NCBI GenBank assembly: GCA_003598015.1
Contig: QZKE01000071.1
Span: 1 to 60,738, forward strand
DNA from: Actinomycetota bacterium
GTDB lineage: Bacteria; Actinomycetota; Geothermincolia; Geothermincolales; RBG-13-55-18
Direction: 5' to 3'
Length of the DNA: 60,738 nucleotides
In this document: piece after piece, positions 25,580-34,163 of the stretch
How positions within the stretch are numbered: position 1 is the stretch's first letter
Layout: every line of letters starts with the position of its first letter
Notes under the pieces: generated by a model
What the model was told of the DNA's origin: nothing
Databases searched by the model: none
The model's input: the letters and a program-made list of their open reading frames with translations, nothing else
Made by a program: the position numbers and the translations under genes

Positions 25580-26980
25580 TTATGCCACCAGGTCGACGAG
25601 CTTCTCGAGACCGAGGAAACGGGAGCCCTTGATCAGGACCACGTCTCCGGGTTCGATGATGGCCCGCAGTATCTCCGCCGCCTTGTCAACGCCGTTAGTC
25701 GTGAATATGCTGCCCCGCGGCAATCCCTTCTCCCGGGCCGCCTGGGCCGTCTTGCGCGTCTTTCTCCCCACGGTGATGAGGATGTCGGTACCGTAATCCA
25801 CGGCTATCATCCCCAGCTCCTGATGGGCCTTCTCCGATACGGGCCCCAGTTCCCCCATGTCCCCCAGTACCGCGATGGCCCTCTTGTCGCGGGAGATATC
25901 TCCCAGTGCCATCAAGGCCGAGCGCATGGAGACGGGGTTGGCGTTGTAGGCGTCGTTGATGATGGTGATCTCCTCAGGTTTGCTGATCATCTCCATCCTC
26001 CATCCCGTCGTTTCGGCATTCGCTATCCCTTCAGCAATGCTTTCCATATCAACCCCCATGATCTTTCCTACCGCCGCGGCCGCCAGAGCGTTTTCCACAT
26101 TGTGGCGGCCGGGCAACGGCACGGCAACTCTCGCTTTACCACCTCCTTTCGACTTCAAGGTAAATATGACCTTCCCATATTTATCCACCTGGATATCTTC
26201 GGCGCGTACATCGGCCCGGCGGGAATATCCGAAGGTCACCACCGGGCACGGGCTCGCGCCGCGCAGAAAGTCCGCATAATCGTCGTCGGCGTTGAGCACC
26301 GCCCTGCCCGTCGGGGGCAGGGATTGCAGAAGTTCGGCCTTGGCCCTTGCCAGACTGTCCCGGGTGTGGAAGTACTGCAGGTGAGTCCATCCGATATTGG
26401 TCACCACGCCCGTCTCCGGGCGCGCGGACTCGCACAACTCCCTTATATGGCCGCTCCCTCGCGAGCCCAGTTCCAGGACCAGGTACTCGGTGTCGGCCCC
26501 GCTTTCCAGCATGGTGAGGGGCACCCCGATCTCGTTATTGTAACTTCCCCGGGATGCTACGACTTTCCCGGCGGATCCCAGCACGGCAGCGGTGAAATCC
26601 TTGGTCAAGGTCTTGCCGGTGGAGCCGGTTATCCCCACAACCCTGGCCGTGATCAGCTCCCGCTGCCGGGATGCCAGCCGCGTGAGCGCGGCCGCGGTCC
26701 CGCGTGCGCGCAGTACGGCGGCCCCCCTCTCGGCGGCCAGATCCAGGATCGCGGGAGATACGCGTGCTACGAGCAGCGCCGCCGCCCCCCTCTCCAGCGC
26801 CTGTTCCAGGAAGTCGTGGGCATCGTAACGCCCGCCCCGCAAGGCCACGAAGAGTGCGCCCCTGGCCAGGGTGCGCGTATCCGTCGAGACCCGTGAGATG
26901 AGCCGCGGCGGCTTGCTCCCCTCCTGGAGCAAAGCGGCGCCGGCGGCCTGAGCTATCTCGGAGGCGCGCATGGGTATCAT
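25580..26980 (-). CDS. murF: UDP-MurNAc-tripeptide--D-Ala-D-Ala ligase
   Basis: MurF adds D-Ala-D-Ala to complete the pentapeptide. The N-terminal domain shows 'STDTRTLARGALFVALRG', the ATP loop is 'GITGSTGKTLTKDF', followed by 'NIGWTHLQYF', 'PLPGRHNVENALAAAAVG' and the C-terminal 'INDAYNANPVSMRSAL'. At 466 residues it is full length. It overlaps murE by ATGA. Confidence 0.98.
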   Translation of the reverse strand: MIPMRASEIAQAAGAALLQEGSKPPRLISRVSTDTRTLARGALFVALRGGRYDAHDFLEQALERGAAALLVARVSPAILDLAAERGAAVLRARGTAAALTRLASRQRELITARVVGITGSTGKTLTKDFTAAVLGSAGKVVASRGSYNNEIGVPLTMLESGADTEYLVLELGSRGSGHIRELCESARPETGVVTNIGWTHLQYFHTRDSLARAKAELLQSLPPTGRAVLNADDDYADFLRGASPCPVVTFGYSRRADVRAEDIQVDKYGKVIFTLKSKGGGKARVAVPLPGRHNVENALAAAAVGKIMGVDMESIAEGIANAETTGWRMEMISKPEEITIINDAYNANPVSMRSALMALGDISRDKRAIAVLGDMGELGPVSEKAHQELGMIAVDYGTDILITVGRKTRKTAQAAREKGLPRGSIFTTNGVDKAAEILRAIIEPGDVVLIKGSRFLGLEKLVDLVA

Positions 26981-28467
26981 GGATCTCCCGTCCTCTTTCT
27001 CAAGGCGGACCTCGCCTCCTCGACGTCATCGAAGGGTAACGTGCGATCCGCGAAGATCTGGCCCTTCTCGTGCCCTTTGCCCGCGATGACCACAGCGTCG
27101 CCCTTCTTCGCCTCTGAAACCGCCTCTGCGATGGCCGCGCGCCTGTCGGCTATGACCTTGTAGGGAGCACCCGCGGCGCGCGCGCCCTCCTCGATATCCG
27201 CTATGATGGCCTGCGGCTCTTCGCTGCGCGGGTTATCCGAAGTCACGAAGACCACATCCGCCTCCAGCACCGCGATCTCGCCCATCATGGGGCGCTTGCC
27301 GCGGTCCCGATCACCACCGCAGCCGAAGACGGCGATGACCCGCTGCGGCGTTATCTCCCGCGCCGCCTGCAATACGCGGCGCAGGGAGTCGGGGGTGTGG
27401 GCGTAATCCACCAGCACGGCGAAGTCCTGGCCTTCATCCACTGCCTGGAACCTCCCGGGAACACCGGTATGGGACAATATGCCCTGCAGCGACGATGCCG
27501 CGTCCAGTCCCAGCATGATGCATGCCCCCAGGGAGGCCAGGATGTTATGGAGGTTGAAGCGGCCGGTCAGAGCGGTGGTTCCCTGCCACCTCTCGCCGCC
27601 GTATTCCACCACTACGCGGCTCTGCTTGAGTCCCGCCTCCAGCAGATCCCCCCGCAGATCGGCATTCTCGCCTGTCCCGAAGGTGAGCACCCTGCCGGCC
27701 GCCCTCTCCACCAGGCGCCGGCCGCTTGGATCATCGATATTTATTACCGCCGCTCTAGCCTCCAGGCCGCCTTGCGAACGGGGCAAGAAGAGGCGCTCCT
27801 TGGCCTGGAAGTAGTCCTCCATATCACGGTGGAAGTCGAGGTGGTCCTGGCTGAGGTTGGTGAACACCGCCACCTCGAATTCGCAGGCGTCTACACGGCG
27901 CAGCGACAGGGCGTGGGATGAAACCTCCATGCTCGCGACCTCGCACCCCGCGTTGACCATGTCCGCCAGGATCTCCTGCAGGTCCGCGGACTCCGGGGTG
28001 GTTCTGCCCACCGGCAGTTCGCGCCCGGCCACGCGGTAGACCACCGTCCCGATAAGGCCGGAGGTCATCCCCGCCCCGCATGCGGCGGCCTCCACGAGGT
28101 GGGCGGTGGTGGTCTTGCCGTTGGTGCCGGTCACCCCGACCAGCGCGAGCCTGCCGCTGGGATGCCCCCAGAAGCGGTCGCCGAGCAGCGCCATGGCCAG
28201 GCGCGTATCCCCGGCCCTGACCATCGCCACATCGGCGGGAAAGTCCGCGGGGCGCTCCCATCCTTCCGCAACCACTACGGCGGCCACTCCTCCTTCCACC
28301 GCGTCTTTAATATAGAGATGGCCGTCCGTCTTGAATCCCCGGACCGCTACGAAGATATCGCCCTCCTGCGCCCGCTGCGAATGGTAGGCTATGCCGGTGA
28401 TGTCCACGTCGCCCGCGCCCTCCAGGCGCAGGCTCTCCAGGCCGGACAGCAGTTCGCTCAGCCTCAT
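26977..28467 (-). CDS. murE: UDP-MurNAc-L-Ala-D-Glu--meso-DAP ligase
   Basis: MurE adds the third stem-peptide residue. The specificity motif reads 'DNPRSEEP', the form associated with meso-diaminopimelate, so the wall is probably mDAP-type. Other marks are 'ITGIAYHSQRAQEGDIFVAV', 'GVTGTNGKTTTAHLVE', 'TTPESADLQEILADMVNAG' and 'VDYAHTPDSLRRVL'. Length is 496 residues. It overlaps ftsI by ATGA and murF by ATGA. Confidence 0.98.
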   Translation of the reverse strand: MRLSELLSGLESLRLEGAGDVDITGIAYHSQRAQEGDIFVAVRGFKTDGHLYIKDAVEGGVAAVVVAEGWERPADFPADVAMVRAGDTRLAMALLGDRFWGHPSGRLALVGVTGTNGKTTTAHLVEAAACGAGMTSGLIGTVVYRVAGRELPVGRTTPESADLQEILADMVNAGCEVASMEVSSHALSLRRVDACEFEVAVFTNLSQDHLDFHRDMEDYFQAKERLFLPRSQGGLEARAAVINIDDPSGRRLVERAAGRVLTFGTGENADLRGDLLEAGLKQSRVVVEYGGERWQGTTALTGRFNLHNILASLGACIMLGLDAASSLQGILSHTGVPGRFQAVDEGQDFAVLVDYAHTPDSLRRVLQAAREITPQRVIAVFGCGGDRDRGKRPMMGEIAVLEADVVFVTSDNPRSEEPQAIIADIEEGARAAGAPYKVIADRRAAIAEAVSEAKKGDAVVIAGKGHEKGQIFADRTLPFDDVEEARSALRKRTGDP

Positions 28468-30179
28468 TGCGCGACCACCTTGTCCTTGGTATTCACTTTC
28501 TCCAGGCTCGGCGTGACCTGCAGGTGTTGCAGGGAAAATTCCATCACCTGCGAAAAACAGGGCGCGGCAGCCACGCCGCCGTATACCGTGCCGGGTTCGT
28601 CCAGTGTGATCACCGCCACGAGTCGCGGATCATCGCTCGGAGCCAGCCCCGCGAAGGTCGCCACGTAGGCTTCGCGGTAGCCGCCCGCGGGGTCCGGTTT
28701 CATAGCCGTACCGGTCTTGCCCGCGCAGTTGTACAGGGTCATCGCCGCCCTGCTGCCCGTGCCCATCCTCACCACTTCCTCGAGGATGTAGCGGAGAGAG
28801 GCCGCGGCGTTCTCGGAGATGATCCTCTCCCCCGCGGGTGCCTGGTAGTCCTCGAACCCGTTGTCCGCGTCTATCTTGCGCAGCAGGAAATGCGGCGTCA
28901 CCCTGGTGCCGCCGTTGGCCACCGCGGCGGTGAGCACCGCGAGTTGCAGCGGCGACACCGATATGCCCTGGCCGATGGCGATGGTGGGCAGGGAGGTAAG
29001 CGACCAGTTCTCCAGCTCCGGCACCATCCCGGGATTCTCTCCCGGGAAGTCAATCCCCGTCAGCTCTCCCAGCCCGCACTTCTCTATATATGCGCTCAGC
29101 GCCTCCTTGCCCAGTGCCTGAGCCGTCTTTATGGTCCCTATGTTCGAGGAGTAGGCAATGATCTCCGTGAAAGTCATGTCGCTCTTGGGCATGGGATGGT
29201 CGTCGGTGAACTCGTATTCGCCTATCTGGATGGAGCGGGGCACATTGATCACCGAACCCGGCGCTACCACTTGTTCCTGCAGGGAGGCCATGGCGGTGAG
29301 GATCTTGAGCACCGAACCGGGCTCGAAGGCATCCGTAACCGGCTGCGTCCTGGTTATCTCCGCCGGCACCAGGTAGGAGAGATTGAGGTCGAAGTCGGGG
29401 ATCACGGCCATGGCCAGTATCTCCCCCGTGCTGCAATCCATGACTAGACCCGATCCGCTCCTGGCGCCGCTCTCCTCCACCGCGGCGGCCAACTGCTCCT
29501 GTAGCTTGAACTGGATCTCCGCATCTATGGTGAGTTGTATATCGCGGCCATCCACCGGCGATGCGATCATCTCGGTAACCCCCGGTATCGGCTCGCCCAT
29601 GGGATCGAGTTCCACGCCCGCCTCTCCCGCTTCGCCCGCCAGGTCGGCATCGTATTGCAACTCCAGTCCGGAGAGGCCGACGTTGTCCGTGCCCACGAAG
29701 CCGATGACCTGCGCCGCCAGCGCCCCCTGCGGGTAGTACCTCTTGCTCTCTTTCTCCAGGCCTATCCCGGCCAGATCCAGGGCCTCGATCTCCTCGGCGA
29801 CCTCGGGGCTGACCTTCCTTTCGAGATACACAAAACCTCCGGAGGAGCGCAGTTTTTCCTCTACCTCCTCCCGCGGCTTCTGCAGCACCAGCGAGAGCTC
29901 CGCAGCCGCCAGTTGCGCGTCCTCGACCAGGTAGGGGGTGGCGTAGATGGAGTACGCTTCCTTGCTGATGGCCAGGACTTCTCCTTCACGATCCAGGATG
30001 CAACCGCGGCGTGGGTTGAGGTCGGTGAGTTGATATCTCTGTTCCTCGGCGATGTTTTTGAAACGGTCCGCCTTGACTACCTGGAGGTCGACGAGGCGGT
30101 AGGCGATCAAGCCCATACCCAACAGCAGTACCAGGGCTGCCAGGTTCATCCTGGCATCCCTTTTTCTTCCTTTTGACAC
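28464..30179 (-). CDS. ftsI: Septal peptidoglycan transpeptidase FtsI (PBP class B)
   Basis: FtsI crosslinks septal peptidoglycan in complex with FtsW. A basic cytoplasmic tail and one membrane helix ('LAALVLLLGMGLIAYRLV') are followed by a dimerisation domain and the transpeptidase domain. The penicillin-binding motifs are SxxK in 'AFEPGSVLKILTA', SxN in 'AYSSNIGTIKTA' and KTG in 'NCAGKTGTAMKP'. No PASTA domains are present. The start is GTG with AGGGAGG upstream, 95 bp after ftsL. Length is 571 residues. Confidence 0.96.
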   Translation of the reverse strand: MSKGRKRDARMNLAALVLLLGMGLIAYRLVDLQVVKADRFKNIAEEQRYQLTDLNPRRGCILDREGEVLAISKEAYSIYATPYLVEDAQLAAAELSLVLQKPREEVEEKLRSSGGFVYLERKVSPEVAEEIEALDLAGIGLEKESKRYYPQGALAAQVIGFVGTDNVGLSGLELQYDADLAGEAGEAGVELDPMGEPIPGVTEMIASPVDGRDIQLTIDAEIQFKLQEQLAAAVEESGARSGSGLVMDCSTGEILAMAVIPDFDLNLSYLVPAEITRTQPVTDAFEPGSVLKILTAMASLQEQVVAPGSVINVPRSIQIGEYEFTDDHPMPKSDMTFTEIIAYSSNIGTIKTAQALGKEALSAYIEKCGLGELTGIDFPGENPGMVPELENWSLTSLPTIAIGQGISVSPLQLAVLTAAVANGGTRVTPHFLLRKIDADNGFEDYQAPAGERIISENAAASLRYILEEVVRMGTGSRAAMTLYNCAGKTGTAMKPDPAGGYREAYVATFAGLAPSDDPRLVAVITLDEPGTVYGGVAAAPCFSQVMEFSLQHLQVTPSLEKVNTKDKVVAQ

Positions 30180-30274
30180 CTCGTCCTCCCTGGATGCCTC
30201 CGCTTTGCTGCCTTTACAACGGGGTTCGCCGTATCGCCGTTAAAGACCTTTCTGCTCGCACTGCTAAAACGCCG

Positions 30275-30739
30275 TTACGTCCCCCCTTGTGATGCGTCGC
30301 TTACCATTCCCTCCTCTTCGCTATGCTCTTCCCCATCCTGCAGTTTCGCGGTTTTGTAGGCAGGGGTCTCCAGGTATTCGGCCTGCGTTATCTGAACCAT
30401 CTTCAACTGTTCGACCGCGATCTTTTCGACGCGCGCCGGCGATTCCAGCGATGCTATCTCGACCCTCATCGCCTCCTGCTGGCGCCTCTCCAGCTCTACC
30501 TGCTTCTCGACTTCCCGCACCTTGATCTCGTTCTGCACCACCATGACGTGAAGGCAGATGCTGAGTATGAACAGCCCGCTGACGAAAGCCGCCACGCAGA
30601 TGAAACAGAGGAAGACGAGGCGCATCCTGCGCCGGTCCGCGGCGCTCTTACGCTCGCGCGCCACTTCCTCCGTCCGCCCGCGACGCTTCTCCTCTTGGGC
30701 CGTGTATTCCCGCTCTTTCCATTCCAGCGCCAGCGACAT
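30275..30739 (-). CDS. ftsL: FtsL-like septum protein
   Basis: This 154-residue protein sits exactly where ftsL does, between rsmH and ftsI, and has the expected form: a charged cytoplasmic tail, one membrane helix ('LVFLCFICVAAFVSGLFIL'), then a coiled coil rich in Glu, Gln and Val ('VREVEKQVELERRQQEAM'). FtsL with FtsB and FtsQ activates FtsWI. Sequence identity within this family is always low, so the call depends on topology and position. An acidic tail of about 25 residues follows. Confidence 0.8.
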   Translation of the reverse strand: MSLALEWKEREYTAQEEKRRGRTEEVARERKSAADRRRMRLVFLCFICVAAFVSGLFILSICLHVMVVQNEIKVREVEKQVELERRQQEAMRVEIASLESPARVEKIAVEQLKMVQITQAEYLETPAYKTAKLQDGEEHSEEEGMVSDASQGGT

Positions 30740-30745
30740 ACCTAC

Positions 30746-31684
30746 CTACCTCTTGCGTGCCGCCCGCAGTTTCGCACTGCGGGCACGCGGGTTCTCCTCG
30801 ATCTCCCGCAGCGAGGGCTGCAGCGGTTTCGGCGTGAGGATGCGCAATTCCTCACGTGCACCGCAAGTGCAGTCCTCCTCCGGGCCGCACGCGCAACGCG
30901 CGCCCCTCGCGGCGAAGAATCTCTTTACCATCCTGTCCTCCAGGGAGTGATAGGAGATGGCGACCACGGTCCCGCCGCTGCCAAGCGCCTGCAAGGCCTG
31001 GGGCAACGCCTCCTCCAGATCGCGCAACTCCCCGTTCACCTCCATCCTCACTGCCTGAAATGTCCTCCTCGCGGGATGCCCGCCCGTACGGCGGGAAGCC
31101 GCGGGGATGGACCCTTTCACAATCTCAGCAAGTCTATCCGTGGTATCGATGGGCGAGCGCTTTCGCGCGAGAGCGATGCCCCGAGCGATACGGGCAGCCC
31201 AACGCTCCTCGCCGTACTCACGGATAATACGCGCCAGCTCTCTCTCCTCATACCTGTTCACCACCTTCCAGGCATCCAGTTCCTGCCCGGCATCCATACG
31301 CATGTCCAGCCGTGCCGGCCAGCGGAAGGAGAACCCCCTCTCCGCCTCCTCCAGCTGCAGCGCCGAGACGCCCAGATCGAAGAGTATGCCGTCCACCGCC
31401 TCTAGATCGAGCTCCTCCAGGACCTCCCCCAGGCGCGCGAAGCGCGTATGAAAGAGGGCGACACAGCCGTATCTCCGCAGGCGCTCCCGCGCCCTCAGCA
31501 GCGCCTGTGCATCCCGGTCCAGGCCGATCAGGCAACCCTCTCCCCCCATTTCCTCAAGGAGAGCCAGGGTATGTCCCCCCTCACCAAGGGTGGCGTCGAC
31601 CAGTACGCTTCCGGGCCGGGGGCGCAGATAGCCCACGACCTCCGCGAGCATGACCGGTACATGCCTGGCATCACCTTCGTCCAT
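30746..31684 (-). CDS. rsmH: 16S rRNA (cytosine-1402-N4)-methyltransferase
   Basis: RsmH methylates C1402 in the ribosomal P site. The 312-residue enzyme has 'HVPVMLAEVVGYLRP', the SAM motif 'VDATLGEGGHTLALLEEM', 'DGILFDLGVSALQLEEAERGFSF' (two segments), 'RRTFQAVRMEVNGEL' and 'ISYHSLEDRMVKRFF'. Its ATG lies inside the end of a 33-codon reading frame (31671-31772), with only a weak ribosome site of its own, so it is probably translationally coupled to it. Confidence 0.98.
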   Translation of the reverse strand: MDEGDARHVPVMLAEVVGYLRPRPGSVLVDATLGEGGHTLALLEEMGGEGCLIGLDRDAQALLRARERLRRYGCVALFHTRFARLGEVLEELDLEAVDGILFDLGVSALQLEEAERGFSFRWPARLDMRMDAGQELDAWKVVNRYEERELARIIREYGEERWAARIARGIALARKRSPIDTTDRLAEIVKGSIPAASRRTGGHPARRTFQAVRMEVNGELRDLEEALPQALQALGSGGTVVAISYHSLEDRMVKRFFAARGARCACGPEEDCTCGAREELRILTPKPLQPSLREIEENPRARSAKLRAARKR

Positions 31685-31772
31685 TGATCTCTATGAGATG
31701 GCGCAGGGTGCGATGCATGTCGCCCTCCCGGCGCGGCCAGTGGCGACGGCCCTGCATGATCAACTCCAGCAT
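31671..31772 (-). CDS. Small ORF between mraZ and rsmH
   Basis: A 33-codon frame starts with ATG and is preceded by GGAGGAGGAAAGG, one of the strongest ribosome sites in the cluster. It encodes a basic peptide beginning 'MLELIMQGRRHWPRRE' and ending in 'RHLIEINGRR'. It starts 25 bp after the mraZ stop and overlaps the rsmH start by 14 bases. I recognise no domain. It may be a coupling leader for rsmH, which lacks a strong site, or a small protein in its own right. The ribosome site is seen; the role is inferred. Confidence 0.55.
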   Translation of the reverse strand: MLELIMQGRRHWPRREGDMHRTLRHLIEINGRR

Positions 31773-31797
31773 GGTCCTTTCCTCCTCCGTCCCGGCC

Positions 31798-32232
31798 TTA
31801 GAAACCCAGCCCTGAAAGCTTCTCGGCGGTCTGCTCGAAGCGGTCCAGGCCACCCTGCGTGGACTCGGACCAGCGGCCGCGGTCCCATATCTCCACGCGG
31901 TTCATCATGCCCACGACTTCGACGTCGCGGTCGAGCCCGGCCACCTCGCGCAGCTTGGGTGGGATGGTCAGGCGGCCCTGGCGATCCGGGGCTCCCTCGT
32001 AGGCATGCCCGAAGAAGACGCGGCTGAACTCCCTCTTCTCGGCGCTCCCCTCGGGTAAAGCCTGTATGCGCTCGGCCATCTTCTCGAACTCGCTGCGGGG
32101 AAAGACCGCCACGCACTGCTCCAGCCAGCGGGCCATCACCACTCCCTCGTCCAGCTTCGCCCGGAACCTGGAAGGCATGATGATACGGCCTTTATCGTCC
32201 AGCGCATGTTCGAACGACCCGAAAAACATCAT
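31798..32232 (-). CDS. mraZ: Transcriptional regulator MraZ
   Basis: MraZ is an AbrB-like DNA-binding protein that controls the dcw cluster. It contains the two SpoVT/AbrB-type repeats of the family: 'GSFEHALDDKGRIIMPSRFR' with 'RWLEQCVAVFPRSEFEKM', and 'GHAYEGAPDRQGRLTIPPKL' with 'VVGMMNRVEIWDRGRW'. Length is 144 residues. Its presumed operator of phased TGG repeats lies about 80 bp upstream, so autoregulation is expected. Confidence 0.97.
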   Translation of the reverse strand: MMFFGSFEHALDDKGRIIMPSRFRAKLDEGVVMARWLEQCVAVFPRSEFEKMAERIQALPEGSAEKREFSRVFFGHAYEGAPDRQGRLTIPPKLREVAGLDRDVEVVGMMNRVEIWDRGRWSESTQGGLDRFEQTAEKLSGLGF

Positions 32233-32313
32233 CGCTTCCCTTTGTTCTCCTTTTACGCCTTTCCCTTGCCGTTAAAGGGGCTTTGCCCCCACCGCCGCTC
32301 CACGCATACCCGC

Positions 32314-32341
32314 CCTATACTCCATTGTGCTCCATTGTAAA
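32314..32341 (-). promoter_or_regulatory. Predicted dcw-cluster promoter
   Basis: On the minus strand TTTACA (32336-32341) and TATAGG (32314-32319) are separated by 16 bp. The elements lie within the TGG repeat array, so MraZ binding would occlude polymerase. Confidence 0.6.
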
Positions 32342-32354
32342 CCACTCTTCTCCA
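32320..32354 (-). promoter_or_regulatory. MraZ operator: four phased TGG repeats
   Basis: On the minus strand TGG occurs at exactly 10-bp intervals (plus-strand CCA at 32322, 32332, 32342 and 32352), read as TGGAG, TGGTT, TGGAG, TGGAG with 5-bp spacers. E. coli MraZ is known to bind direct TGGGN repeats with 5-bp spacers in this same position. The repeats overlap the predicted promoter. Four copies rather than three, and A instead of G at the fourth base, are local variations. Confidence 0.75.
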
Positions 32355-32492
32355 TTATGTCTATATATTCGTCCTCAAAATCGTAAAAATCAACCACTTT
32401 TTCCTGCTTTTTCGTAAAACCCAACATGGTGTGGCCATCTTCTCGGAGTGAGCACAATCTATTGAAAGAACCCAAGGCCCGTTCTGTTTCCC

Positions 32493-32820
32493 GAAGGGTG
32501 GGGTCAGCGGGTTGCGCGCGAAGCGTGCCGAGCCCTGACCCCACTTCCCATTACTCACTACCCAACACGGGGGCGAAGGGTGGGGTCTGCGGGTTGCGCG
32601 CGAAGCGTGACAAGCCCTGACCCCATTTCCCATTACTCACCACCCGACGTAGGGGCGAAGGGTAGGGTCTGCGGGTTGCGCGCGAAGCGTGACAAGCCCT
32701 GACCCCATTTCCCATTACTCACCACCCGACGTAGGGGCGAAGGGTAGGATCAGCGGGTTGCGCGCGAAGCGTGACAAGCCCTGACCCCATTTCCCATTAC
32801 TCACCACCCGACGTAGGGGC
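32493..32820. repeat. Four tandem 82-bp repeats
   Basis: The unit beginning GAAGGGT recurs at 32493, 32575, 32657, 32739 and, as a partial copy, 32821, with an exact 82-bp period. Copies 2 and 3 differ at one or two positions; copy 1 is the most divergent. Each unit contains 'CCCTGACCCCATTTCCCAT' and 'GGGTTGCGCGCGAAGCGTG'. There are no unique spacers, so it is not a CRISPR. Short frames through it are by-products of the repeat. Its place between the dcw promoter and a glycosyltransferase gene suggests an extragenic, copy-number-variable element. Confidence 0.92.
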
Positions 32821-32854
32821 GAAGGGGCAAGGCCGTCAGGTACTCTGTAGCATA

Positions 32855-34147
32855 TCAGGATGATATGGGGAGGAGGTCCTGGGGCGCCTCGGTGGCCTGT
32901 GCCTTGCCTCTCAACCATTTCTCCACCAGGTAGGGCTTGAGCCACTCGAACTCCTCCGCCTGGCGCTGTACGAGCTGTTCGGCCTCCATGGAGGTCATGT
33001 TGCGCGTGCGGATGGCGTTGTCGGCGGTGCGGGCGCAGTAGAGGGGCACCAGGGACTGCACGAGTTCCCGGCGGGATACGTCGCAGTCGAAGTTATAGGC
33101 CACCGCGAAATCGTAGACGATCTTCGCCCACAGGTTCTCAGGAAACGAGAATTCCTCTTCCTTCAATGCCTGCATGGCGAAGGACACCTCCAGCATGTTC
33201 GCGGGCTCCAGCACGCGTTCCCACAGCTCGCGGTAGTCCGGGTGGCCGGACTCGAAATGGTCGATGAGGTTCTCCACGCTGATCTCCATGATGGCCGGCT
33301 CCTCGTATCTCACATCTCCGAAGGTGCGTACCGCCGTGGAGCCCCTCACCCTCATCCACTTCACCTCGTGCACCCCCATGAGGTAGAAGATGGTGGAGGC
33401 CACCTGCGTGAACATGGAGCCGAGGTCGCTGCCCGGATCCTTGACGTTGTGTATCTTCACCCCCATGGCCGACTGGCAGACGCGGAAGCCCTCGGTGAGG
33501 GCGGTGGTGGTCATCCAGATGTCGATGCCGAACTTGGCGATATCCGTCTTCCACACGTCCATGTGGGAGAAGAGCAGGGCCAGGGAGCCGGTGAAGCCGA
33601 AGTCTCCGCCGATGGGCTGGCGTATGCGCCTGCCGTACAGCGCCTGCGTCAGGGGATAGGCGAGGCCGTTGGTGATGGTGCCGTCGTACTTGTGGCGTAT
33701 GTAGTACGGCGCCACGAAGCCGTAGCTGTTGTTCCATACCGGCTCCCCCAGCAGCCGGATCCATTCGGGGGTGATGCTGCGCAGGTCCGAGTCGACCACG
33801 ATGCAGATGCGCGCCCGCAAGCGGCTGGCGATCTCGAAGATGGCGTTGAAAGCCGATCCCTTGCCCGGCAGGCCCCTGTAAGGGGTGACGATCTTCTCCA
33901 CCTCGGGGGGGACGGGCGTCTGCAGCACCACCTCCACCGTGTCGTCCGTGGAGCCGCCGTCGGAGTTGACGATCACCGGCCTCAGGCCGGGAAAGTACCT
34001 GACCATACCCTCGGCCGCCGCCCGCACCACGTGGGCTATGGTGTCGGCGTTGCGGAAGCTGGGGATCCCGACCACGATATCGGCGCAGCCTATATCCTCG
34101 CACCGCTTGATCACCTCGGGGTCGAGGACGCTGCGCGATTCGGCCAT
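32855..34147 (-). CDS. GT-A glycosyltransferase, glucosylglycerate/GpgS-like
   Basis: A 430-residue family 2/81-like glycosyltransferase. It has 'VVGIPSFRNADTIAHVV' at the nucleotide-binding start, 'NSDGGSTDDTVEVVL', 'GLPGKGSAFNAIFEIA', the metal-binding DxD region 'VVDSDLRSITPEWIRLL' and the acceptor-side 'QPIGGDFGFTG'. This arrangement recalls glucosyl-3-phosphoglycerate and glucosylglycerate synthases, which make compatible solutes or methylglucose lipopolysaccharide primers. Substrates cannot be fixed from sequence. The ATG at 34147 has GGTGAG 6 nt upstream. It lies 16 bp after a second glycosyltransferase gene. Confidence 0.75.
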   Translation of the reverse strand: MAESRSVLDPEVIKRCEDIGCADIVVGIPSFRNADTIAHVVRAAAEGMVRYFPGLRPVIVNSDGGSTDDTVEVVLQTPVPPEVEKIVTPYRGLPGKGSAFNAIFEIASRLRARICIVVDSDLRSITPEWIRLLGEPVWNNSYGFVAPYYIRHKYDGTITNGLAYPLTQALYGRRIRQPIGGDFGFTGSLALLFSHMDVWKTDIAKFGIDIWMTTTALTEGFRVCQSAMGVKIHNVKDPGSDLGSMFTQVASTIFYLMGVHEVKWMRVRGSTAVRTFGDVRYEEPAIMEISVENLIDHFESGHPDYRELWERVLEPANMLEVSFAMQALKEEEFSFPENLWAKIVYDFAVAYNFDCDVSRRELVQSLVPLYCARTADNAIRTRNMTSMEAEQLVQRQAEEFEWLKPYLVEKWLRGKAQATEAPQDLLPISS

Positions 34148-34163
34148 TATAAGCTCACCCGTT

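Noticed and set aside
32272..32633. Two minus-strand frames of 90 codons between mraZ and the tandem repeats
   Set aside because: They read through the promoter, operator and repeat unit, have no ribosome site, and look like by-products.
32493..32820. CRISPR array
   Set aside because: The units are directly abutting with no unique spacers, the 82-bp period is too long for a CRISPR repeat, and no cas genes are present.
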